DNA from: Taenia hydatigena
Taxonomy: Eukaryota; Platyhelminthes; Cestoda; Cyclophyllidea; Taeniidae
Reading direction: 5' to 3'
Length of the DNA stretch: 64,000 nucleotides
Assembly (NCBI GenBank): GCA_036345935.2
Contig: JADWOT020000004.1
Location: 8,514,734-8,578,733, forward strand
The translations under genes were made by a program, and so were the position numbers. The notes below the pieces were generated by a model. The model saw only the letters and a program-made list of their open reading frames with translations. It was not told the origin of the DNA and did no database searches. Of this stretch, positions 26,226-35,297 are shown piece by piece. Position 1 is the first letter of the stretch. Every line of letters starts with the position of its first letter.

Positions 26226-26258
26226 CATTCATTCATTCATTCATTCATCCATCCATCC
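26226..26258. repeat. ATTC/ATCC tetranucleotide microsatellite
   Basis: About five ATTC units followed by ATCC units. Shorter ATTC runs recur near 29290, 29345, 29620, 30665 and 44375, a family of simple repeats scattered through the exon-rich part of the window. Confidence 0.85.
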
Positions 26259-26425
26259 AATGATCGCTATCGCAGCAACAGCAATTTCATCAGTCGTTTT
26301 GGGCTGTCCAACTGGGTAAGTGGCCAATGTTGAATTTTTGCATCAGAAACGACTTGGATTTGCGGTTGAACTAACCAGTAAGAAGGTTTGGACGCATTGA
26401 AAGGTGTGGATCTTATTATTGTCAG

Positions 26426-27537
26426 CTGTAATCATGGAGAGAAGAACGCTGGTTTCTCACTAATGCGGAAGCCCAACTTGGCGTTAGAAAAAGGCGGATG
26501 GGTGAGCACTTTTGGTACCTTGTCATCGCGCTCGAATGTGGTGCATGTTGGCGGCCAATGGTGATAATTACTACTGGCACGACTGGAACGATGTGCTGCT
26601 TTGTGGTGTAGGTGAGGTGTAGGTGCGTTGAATGTGCTTGTGGAAGTGATAGCAACCACCCACAACGATGGGGCTGTACTGTCGCCTCACAATGCCAGTG
26701 AGCTAGAAATGCAGTTGAAGGGCGAGTGGAATAAAGTGTTACTCAAATAATTATAGTAGTGGGTTTTTTTGTTTCTGCGTATGACAAAGAGACGGGTGTG
26801 AGTGTCAAAGGGATTTATGCAGCACATCCAATCTATGCAATTTCGATAATGGTAAGGAAGGAAGCAGGCCAGCCCACGCTCACGTCTCATGATTTAAGGC
26901 CAACAACGCCAGCATTGCCAAACTCGTATAAATCTACACGTTGTGATTTTGTGTACATGGGCTGCGTCTCCCTCCCAACATCTGCGCATGCCTCAGTGCA
27001 TTCAGCTATTTTTATGCATGCTCTCACACACACACCCACTTACACGTACCAGTCACTTCGTCCCGTCACAAGGCCGTCATCACTGTCTTTTCAGATCGCC
27101 TTCCCTCCTCGCATTCCATAACCCATAACCACGTCAGCCGCTGAGACTACAGTCCCTGCTCAATCACACGCCGCCCTCTTCCACTCCCAACACTTCACCC
27201 TCCTGCTCTCCCATACATTCTGCATCGCAAACCAACCTGCACTGCCACACTCTGCCATGCAGTAGGAAAGTACACTCCATCATTACATCCTCTCTCCACT
27301 CGTCTCACAAGACTCTTTCTTTATTCCTCCATTTAACCATCCCAATCAGCCTATTCGATATGTGGTAAAGGTGCAAGTGGAGGTGGTGGTGGTTCACGAT
27401 GCACGAACAATTCATGTCCTCCGTCAGGTGGCCACCACGAGTGTAAACTGGCGCCCTCACCTGTGTCGAGGGCTGTGTACACATTGTCCGCAATAGGCGG
27501 CAGACAGCAATGTACTGTCGGCTTGATAAGTTGGTGA
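26426..27537 (+). CDS. candidate four-exon stretch of a Cys-rich, probably secreted protein
   Basis: Four short segments join with matching phase: 26426-26560, 26623-26697, 26823-26851 and 27350 to about 27533. Splice sites are fair to good: acceptors TTGTCAG, TGTAG, TATGCAG, AATCAG; donors GTGATA, GTGAGC, GTAAGG. The joined reading has G-G-Q-W-C-V-E-C-A-C-G-S-D-S, then W-G-C-T-V-A-S-Q-C, L-C-N-F-D-N, C-G-K-G, a Gly run and C-T-N-N-S-C-P-P-S. Paired Cys of this density suggests an extracellular domain, perhaps von Willebrand C-like, but I cannot name it. The last segment overlaps a minus-strand candidate at 27461-27704. No start or stop is assigned. Three matching junction phases are the main support. 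Confidence 0.3.
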
Positions 27538-27704
27538 CCACGTTGGGAAAGGAATGGTTGGAGTGAATCCACCTCCTCCATGTGATACTGCACAGCCGAA
27601 ACTGCGTCTCGATACGTGTCTGACGAGGGTTGTGGAAAGAGCATTTTGCATAGATTCTTGTCGAGCCACTTCCATCCACTGATGCAGCGATTGAGTGCCT
27701 CACG
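27461..27704 (-). CDS. candidate exon with a spectrin-repeat-like pattern (conflicts with + candidate)
   Basis: On the minus strand a CGTTAG acceptor and a consensus donor (ACAG|GTGAGG) enclose 81 codons plus one base. The reading has helix-like stretches: E-A-L-N-R-C-I-S-G-W-K-W-L-D-K-N-L, then D-A-V-S-A-V-Q-Y-H-M-E-E-V-D-S-L. The W-x-W-L helix followed about 20 residues later by a second amphipathic helix resembles helices A and B of a spectrin repeat. Without the donor the frame runs to a TAG at 27351-27353, followed by AATAAA at 27325-27320. It overlaps the + candidate at 27350-27537, and at most one is likely real. The domain call is inference. Confidence 0.22.
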
Positions 27705-29204
27705 CTAACGACGACTTTGCAGTATCCACCTCCAATGCGGCATTGCCTTGCACACGTTCATGAAGTCGGGCGCATTCAGGAAGTGGCATATTTGTGGTGC
27801 CAAATCGGGTGGCATTTGGGTGATTTTGCGATGTGGAGCATCATCCTGGGCCTAAATGTCAACGAAAGTGCATCTCGATTAGTGGCATGAGAAAAGTACA
27901 GGTGAGGGGTATTGAAATGAACTGAGGATACGTGAAGATGGTGAGGAATGAATGTCGGTAGGTGGCGGGAGTAGAGATAACCGAAACTCAGCATTGTCGG
28001 GAAGGTCGGAAGCGTAGAATGACTGCGTGACGCAGACGTCGAGGTTGATATAGCTTCCGTCAGAGGGAGGAAGGGAGGGAGAGAGGGAGGGGAATGCGAG
28101 GGTGAGAGCCGTCATTTGGCTAACCTCATTGACGTGTTCGCGCATTGATTGTCACGTCGTCGTGGTCGCGATCGTGGTCGTCTACCCCTTTGGCGGTCAC
28201 GCCATCAACACGTTCGTCACATAATGCCTTGTCCACCGATAAATAATGCGAAGGTGGGAGGTGGTGAGACACCACACAGTCCTCGCGTCACAGTGATTGC
28301 TTGCAACGACAATGGCATCATCCACACCGTTGTCCACTTGGTACTTCGCAGTAGTAGCAATAGTATTTGTAGACACCCACATCATCTAATGGCAAAGCAT
28401 TTCTGCCTTTCGCAAGCCAAGGTCACAATGCGAGCAACGATGGCACTTGTGCGATCTACCCTTGCTTCACTTACCCACTCACTCAATCACTCATGCTGTA
28501 AATCCACGAGTGCATCTCTGCGTTTGTTGCAAAATGTTGGCCATATTAGCCCAGTGAGCAGCCCTGCTCGTGGAATGGAAAAGGACACACACGCACGCAC
28601 ACACAACCCAATGTCGATTTGTGTCTTTTCTTGTTGTTCACTTCAATGTCTTGCTAAAGAGCGGACAGGCGTGGACAGGGCAGTGCGCGTTGATGTGACA
28701 GTGAGGTGGTGCCTCGAGAAGCCGCACGCCTCAATGGCACAGCACCAATACTAGCAACTCTTCGTGTGGACGAGGTGAGTGGCTTTGAGGACAGGAGAAG
28801 AAAAAGAAGAAGAAGAGGAAGAAGGCGCTGTTTTACCGACCTACACAGTTCCTAACATACACTTACTCCTCCCACCATCCACGAAGTAGGCGGACATTGT
28901 GCTCTTCCACCAGTTGTGTGACAGCGTGGTGGCACTGTGTGGAGAACGATGTCGTGGACCTCATCTCAACTGCCCCTCCACGTGGCATTGTCGACGCCAA
29001 TTTTCTGCCCATAGATCAGTTAAGCACAAGAGCACCCTAGCCTGTGTGCGTGTGTGTGTTTGTGGTTGTTTTAAGACGATGGAAAGGAAGCCTCAATCTC
29101 CAACCCACATGTAGCGATGAGAATGTGAAATGCCAACATTGGGCATTGTTATGATTGAGGAGTGTAGCCACATTTGCCGCAGCGTGCGGAGCCGCCAATG
29201 CAGT
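27705..29204. other. GC-richer stretch with competing exon candidates on both strands
   Basis: Several segments look like exons on one strand or the other. On +, a frame ending V-D-E with donor GTGAGT at 28775, then a segment from 28890 in matching phase. On -, 28867-29004 between a GGGCAG acceptor and a GTAAGT donor, reading V-T-Q-L-V-E-E-H-N-V-R-L-L-R-G-W-W. I cannot choose a strand. Purine-rich runs lie at 28059-28092 and 28794-28827. A real gene probably runs through here. Confidence 0.25.
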
Positions 29205-29860
29205 GAGGAGCATTTTCTCCTTCTTTTTTTCTTTCTTCCTTCCTCTCTCTTGCTGAATGCCTCTCTTTACTTTCATCGCATTCTTTTTCTCCCATTCATT
29301 CATCATCCATGCTGTATTTCAACAGCCTACTCTCTTTCTCAACCACATTCATTCATTCTATCCATGTCATGCAATTCACACACACACACACACATCTAAA
29401 CACAGGCTCACTTTCTCTATCTTAGCAAACACCACCTAAACTAAGGCGACACTACTTACAACTTGTCAGTAGACCTGCTGCCTTCCTCCCTCCTCACAAC
29501 TACTTATGCACTGCTAGTAGACTTCTTCCCACTCCTCCTCCTCCTTTCTCACCTCTCTCCCACCTCCATTATTTGTGCAGCACTCCTTCTTTTCTTCTTT
29601 CGTTTTAATAAATGCCACTCCATTCATTAGTATTTACTTTGCTTCCAACGCATTCATTCATTCTCACTTCCTTTCTTTCTTTCTCTTATTTCTTCCCTTT
29701 CTCTACCTTTCCCTTATTCCTTCATTTCTACATTTTTCGCAAGCGTATGTTCTATCCCCTTCTTTCTACTATTTTTTCCATCGGCCATTTACTTACAGCA
29801 AAAGAGGCCGTTTCATTTCAGACGCAAAGTTAGGCTCTCCCTCTTCTCCTCCTCCTCCTT
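29205..29860. repeat. pyrimidine-rich, low-complexity tract
   Basis: C/T-rich sequence with ATTC runs and a CA dinucleotide run at about 29378-29395. The Phe/Ser/Leu-rich open frames here (such as 29575-29889) are by-products of this composition. It is probably intronic. Confidence 0.6.
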
Positions 29861-30219
29861 CATTCGACGGCAACGGCACAGTACTGTAGCTCACTATGGA
29901 GGTTTGCATAGATCACTAGATAGTTTAACAAACCTACCAATTGTTTCTATACCCATTTGAGGTATCCAACGCCTCCCACAAATTCCAAAGGGCCTCTTGT
30001 CTCTCACTTACCTACTGCGTTTCTTACGCTGCTGTTGTGCAAACGGTTGTACGTGAATGCACACTTACCATGTCCAATGAAGCCATGCTTCCTCCCTCTT
30101 CCCTATAGGGTGTGCGAAGTCTTCTGATTCTACTCACTCCTTACACCACACTCCTACTTCTCTCACTGACCAGTCGTGTGGTCAATTCGTTTTGCCCAAC
30201 ACTCCTCTTTCACACGTAG

Positions 30220-30755
30220 GGATGGCCAAGACAGTGATGACTGTGGCGTAACTAATCAGGTTGGATTGTATTTGTACGCATTCGTCTGTAGCATCTGCAA
30301 GTCTGACTGCGCAGAGGACTTCTTCTCCATCCCACATGCCATGTTAGTTAAGGCCACCACTGATAGGCGCTACTTCCTTAACGGACACGCTGCCGCTCGC
30401 ATTGTCGCCTACTTTGCCTTGTAAGTGATCTCCTGTCCCCTTTCATAATCCTTCTCCACCCACCCACCCACCCACACACCTGCCTAACTACCTTTTTCAT
30501 ATTCATTTCTGTTCATCCTGCAGCCATTCATTTATTCTAGTTCTAAGATCCTTCGTCTCATTGCGCACCGATCCATTCAGTCCTCTCCTCGATCCTTTCG
30601 TCTGTGCATCATCCCATCAATGCCCAATCATCGAGTGCAGCCCTCACACCAAATGCACAACTTTGTTCACATTCATTCATGAGGTCGACCCTTCCCTGCC
30701 CAATCGATTTTCCATTGCATTGCTCAAGCGTTTCCTTAAGAGCATTAAGGAATAA
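30220..30755 (+). CDS. candidate last two exons of an unknown gene
   Basis: Segment A (30220-30420, possibly from 30174) follows a pyrimidine-rich acceptor and ends at a consensus donor GTAAGTG. It leaves two bases that complete a codon with segment B (30524-30755), which ends in TAA. The 103-base intron has a branch-like CTAAC, a pyrimidine run and CCTGCAG, so it is the best-looking intron in the window. Readings include D-G-Q-D-S-D-D-C-G-V-T-N-Q-V-G, A-F-V-C-S-I-C-K-S-D-C, R-Y-F-L-N-G-H-A-A-A-R-I-V, and near the end F-I-H-E-V-D-P-S-L-P-N-R-F. The minus strand is closed across segment A. Upstream exons probably lie in 26.4-30.1 kb. Family not recognised. Confidence 0.45.
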
Positions 30756-31320
30756 TTGAATAGAAAAGCAAGAGTCCGTACATTTGGAAGTGGCAAATTG
30801 CAGGAAGATCGGACGACAGAATAGACGCAGGTTGCGCTAATGCTTATGCTAAAACACATGCCCAAATAATTGCCCAAGGAAGGTGGCAGAAGATAGCACG
30901 TTAAACGGAATTGAAGCGTAGCCAAGCAGAACTTACACCGAGGGTGATTCCCAAGACGCCTAACTTTTTCAAGAAGTTCGATTGGCAGATCCCTGCGATT
31001 CATGTGCTTCTTGCAATATCAACAACCTAAAGCAAGTTTCGCAAAGGCGAATCCGTTGTCGTAGGACCATCAAAATTGTGCGAGATCAACTAGTTTTACC
31101 TTAGTGATCACCGCTCTTCTAAAAATGCTTTAAGGCAATAAATGAACTCATTTAGGACTTACGAAGCTCATCTGCTTGAAGGGATTTTTATCCCATTTGA
31201 CTGTACAGCCTGCTCCAAGCATCTGCAAGGCAGGGGCGTGACCGGCAAAATTAGTCATCAAGAAACGAGTCGTACAAATGGAGGAAAACGTACAAGGACG
31301 GCTTAGGCGGATGTGGTCTC

Positions 31321-31674
31321 TCAGTGTCTCCTATGTTGGACAGTCCCCATAACATTCAATTCAGTAGTAGCGTGCATTAGATGACTCCCTATTTTGACCT
31401 GCAACATATCACAACAAGGTATGAATTCTGGAGAAGCTTGTATGCCCACTGAAGCATGCTTATGCAATAATATAATTTTAGCTAAATGGACTAAAGCATC
31501 TACAAACTCATCAGTATGCGCTTCCATGTGGTGCTGCATGAGTGATTCAAAACCCTCGAATTGCTGGGGATGCACAAAGCACACGTTGTGCTGCGAAGCT
31601 TGGAAAGTGTTTAAATGAAATCGCGCATTCTTGTCAGCGAACGTGTTACTGCAGTGCGAGTGTACTAAGGACAA
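31321..31674 (-). CDS. about 117-codon open frame, unknown
   Basis: The minus-strand frame opens just after a possible acceptor (TCCTTAG) and runs to a TGA. Its composition is plausible for a soluble helical protein (F-E-G-F-E-S-L-M-Q-H-H-M-E-A-H, then D-E-F-V-D-A-L-V-H-L-A-K-I-I-L-L-H-K). It lies just outside the inverted-repeat arm and has no copy elsewhere in the window. There is no ATG at the proposed 5' end, so it would be an exon or a fragment. No family recognised. Confidence 0.22.
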   Translation of the reverse strand: MSLVHSHCSNTFADKNARFHLNTFQASQHNVCFVHPQQFEGFESLMQHHMEAHTDEFVDALVHLAKIILLHKHASVGIQASPEFIPCCDMLQVKIGSHLMHATTELNVMGTVQHRRH

Positions 31675-32649
31675 TGTTTAGATTTACCTACCCATTTGAT
31701 CTATAAGCACCTTCTGAGTCGACACCTCCATCCTTGAGCAATCCAGACAGCATGCTGGCAAACATTCTAAACTATGTTTAAATTGATGGAGGTAGTGTTG
31801 AGTGAATCATCGAAAGGCGCACGCCTGCTCAATTACACAAGTTACCTGGTTGTCCCTGAATTCTAAGTAATGCTTGTGCATCAATACACGCCTTGAAAAG
31901 GGGAGTGGGACTCACCATGATGCACACTTGCCAATGTGTGCTCCGTATGGGATAGGGTCAGCCTGTATCCTAAGGCATTTTGCACACATGAAGGTTTCCT
32001 TTGAGGCTGAGCTGGGTAAAATATTGGAAGTGCTGCAACACGTGCGCTGTAGTTAGTGCTGAACGAACGAACACTGCTGGACCTGTGTTCAGACTTAAAT
32101 AGGGTTTGAGCAGATGTGATCCCCGTTCGACAACTTGACTAGCCATGTTCAGTAAACACAGCCAAAATAAACTATTCGCATGTGGTATGCCCCCAGTATG
32201 ACTCCTATACTTTCACACATTCTTTAAAAAGCCTTATTTTCCAACTTAGACGTAGGGTGCCGAGAATTTATTTAAGGCAGAAGAGGGCATAATACTAGGG
32301 CTGCCAGCATGGCCCGAAGCCAGCCCATCTTAGTAGTTCAGCAAACAAATATTTCGCCGCAAGTTTCTTGGCAGCAGGCATGTTTTTAACCGAGAGCTTT
32401 CTTGTGACGTCTAAAATCAATGGCGAAACGCTGGGTAGAGTAATAATTGACGCCTCAGTACAAATGCAAACTATTGGCTATTATAAGAATGGCCAGTGTG
32501 CGTCGAATTTCTCCATCCGCACGCTAACACTCTAAATGTTGACTAATTTAAGGGCCATATTCCGGAAATTTTACCTCAATGAAATAACTACCTAAGTGCA
32601 ATTAAAACCGTGTAACTAGGAGTTCTCATGGAAGCGTTTGGCGTAATCA

Positions 32650-32826
32650 AGTACAATTGATGGTCTCTATTTTGGTTCCCACCCGACACTTCTTGTTAAG
32701 GCTAGAACCGTCTACCTGCCATCGGTCCAATGGGGTGACATAGTAGAGATTTTGCAAAATCGTGCTTTTTACATTGGTAGCGTTACTAACAATAAGGCAT
32801 ATAATTGACTGGTAATACTGCTTCTC
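32650..32826 (-). other. 177-bp segment present in arm 2 only
   Basis: In arm 1 the sequence passes directly from TCTATGA into TTACGCC. Arm 2 has 177 extra bases between these points, bounded by a repeated TCA. A three-base repeat fits a small insertion with target duplication, or a deletion from arm 1. No open frame or terminal inverted repeat is evident. Confidence 0.7.
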
Positions 32827-33372
32827 ATAGAATCTCTCCCCACAATGTCAATGCGAGTTTTGTTTTCGTGCAGTTTCTACACATGTACATGCATATGTGT
32901 ATGCTTTAAGTCACATCCTACGATTCAAATTGCTAAGGATTAATGTGAGTTACAGCATTACTCTGTATCGCATTTTGCCTGCCTTTCCAATGCGCTTACA
33001 GGGTGACCCGTTAATGTCCCACCTGAAATTCTGTAGCAAAATAATTGCGCATCAGTGGAGTATCGGTGTATCTTGGTTTGTTCCCAAGCATGGTAAAAAC
33101 GTAATGTCATAAAATGATGATAAAGAGCATAAGGCAGTTCTCTGCCTGTCTGAGCATGTGCGACTCGGATAGTACAACTTGCCAAATAGAGTCTTGAAGG
33201 CTTTGCAGGCATTTCGCGTCAAGTTTGGGGATGCGCATGGAATCACAGTTGCATTCAGGCAACACAGAGATCCACATGATGTCTGTATCAACGGTAGCGG
33301 CGGCAATGTGCTTAAAGCGAAGGTAAAGTGGAGACCAGCGGTTTAGTTGGGAAAACAATTACCTCAAATTAC

Positions 33373-33574
33373 AAGAGCATGAATTTCTGCAATCGAATCC
33401 ACAGCTGCTACTTCTGCACAAGCGGCCAATGCGAAAGTATCTGGGTCGGTTGAACTGAACAAATCAATGTTAAAAGCGTCATAAGTGTTGAGACGCTTAT
33501 CTTTATTGCAAACAGGGCGCACTGATGCTTTGCATTTAAACTTGCTATCGCATGGAACAACGCCAACACATTGT
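33373..33574 (-). CDS. second copy of the Kazal-like candidate exon
   Basis: Exact inverted counterpart of 12470-12671, inside the identical core of the duplication. It carries the same P-V-C and L-A-A-C motifs and the same unusual Cys pattern. Because the core is identical, the two copies are not independent evidence for function. Confidence 0.33.
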
Positions 33575-33973
33575 CTGCCATAGACACTGCTTGTTTAAGC
33601 TTATTACCTTGTTGTTCAGCAGATTTAACATGATTTAATATGACTCAACGTGTGCTGCACATGCACATTATCTAACAACGCCTTTTTCTTTGCAAGGACT
33701 CTTTTGAAATAAGACCGTCTTTTTCCTTAAGAAAGCGCTGTTGGGACCTAATGTTAACTTCAACAGGCAGAATTGGCATGGGCAGACGTGTCTATGAAAC
33801 TTACTCGAAACGAGTGGGGATAATATGCACGGGGGCGCAGCACCAACATCACAAGTAAATTGCGCCTAGGCTTCCACTCATGTAGTTCGGAGAAAAATGA
33901 GTGATGGCATTCTGACTGTGAATCGTACACGATTTGTAAGTTTACTTCACACCAGTGGCATAAGCTGTTACAT

Positions 33974-34543
33974 TCACAACAATAGATCCATCTTTTTGCT
34001 AGATGCACTATGGGTACATATGTTCTGTGAATATTCGACGAAGGCGACATGTAGGATGTTTAGCCTAAATGCTGTGTTCACTGGATGTGTGGCTTGAAAA
34101 TTAACCCAAGCATTTTGGGATACTCGTACACAGGCTGATATGGGCATGGAGTGTGCAATGCCATCAAGTCCTGTAGAAATCAGTCTAAAATGGTAAAAAT
34201 CGCCTTTTAGTGTGGAATGAGTTAGGCCTAACTTCGATGCATAGAGTCGCACAACACGTGCACAAAGAATATCAGACTTATGGAGGTCATTCGCAAATGC
34301 CAGGACCAACCAGACAAAAGGCGACTTGAGGTATTTAGTGATGTTTTGATAAAGGATTACAATGCGGTTATAGAACCTAAAGTCTTCAGGATGGCTTAGC
34401 ACTATGCACGTGAGGTGGAGCTTAGCTACGAATCGTCGGGTCGGATTTAAATGATCGAGGTCATCCGTGTTGTGCTTTGCAGAAGGATTAATAGTGTTAT
34501 GTAAAAAGATCGTAGTTGGTTGATTTGGGCAAACATAACACAT
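33974..34543 (-). CDS. second copy of the 189-codon open frame
   Basis: Identical in translation to 11501-12070. The same caution applies: unknown, possibly a decayed element or a chance frame. Confidence 0.2.
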   Translation of the reverse strand: MCYVCPNQPTTIFLHNTINPSAKHNTDDLDHLNPTRRFVAKLHLTCIVLSHPEDFRFYNRIVILYQNITKYLKSPFVWLVLAFANDLHKSDILCARVVRLYASKLGLTHSTLKGDFYHFRLISTGLDGIAHSMPISACVRVSQNAWVNFQATHPVNTAFRLNILHVAFVEYSQNICTHSASSKKMDLLL

Positions 34544-35297
34544 AACACATCAGCAGACGTCACTGTTCCAGCAAACTTGATGTTGGTATCAGCCCACGCA
34601 CAGCGAAGCGCTGACGCCTTCAAATCTGGAGGAATTCGCATGCTGAGAGGTGTGCATCGTTGATCACACCAGGTCGTGCTAAAGCAAATGCCACTGGAAC
34701 GAGTGGTTTAGACTCATTTTAATCCACTTGCAGCGAGTGAACTGTTAACATTAGACAAATTGTGATCGACTCCTCTAGTCCCGATTGGAACCGTACAAGT
34801 GACTACAAAACCAATATTTTACAGTAAAAAGGAATAGAATTTATGGCAGAGTTACAGAAATAGTATGCAACAGTTCTCACACCTTGACCGGGACAAGGGC
34901 TGGAAGTGTTTGGACCCTCTCTGCGTTGTCTGACAGCCGCAGATCATTGTGACATATGGCTGCGGTGAAAAGACTTGCAAGGAAGATGGATGATTGAATG
35001 GTTGGAATCGCAATGATGCTCATATCTTGCAGCAACTCTCTACTTTCATTAAGACAATTCATTTTTAAAGCTCGAAAACGTAAAATGAACACAGACTACG
35101 CACAAAATTTGAACCAGACCTACCCATAATTATAACTCGTCATATGTGTAACTCCTATTGTCGCATTATTGTTCCTCCAGCTCAGCGGCAATACCATGAT
35201 TTCATACACGTGGTACCATTATGTTATGGAGCAATTTGAAAAATTGACTGCTATGATGTGCCATAAAGTGAATAATTTGCTCCACAACACATTTGCC

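Larger units (their letters stand above)
31822..35297 (-). repeat. 3.5-kb inverted repeat, arm 2
   Basis: Reverse-complement partner of 10747-14361. It lacks the 302-base segment of arm 1 and carries a 177-base segment of its own (32650-32826). Its right end (35150-35297) is clearly diverged from arm 1, yet the sequence beyond 35298 is an identical copy of 23130 onward. So two separate duplications were joined at this point. Confidence 0.9.

Noticed and set aside
28149..28754. 201-codon + frame, His/Ser/Arg-rich
   Set aside because: Low-quality composition, overlapping open frames on -, and internal splice-like sites. I could not support it as one exon.
29257..29889. Phe/Ser/Leu-rich frames
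   Set aside because: Direct consequence of the C/T-rich low-complexity tract.
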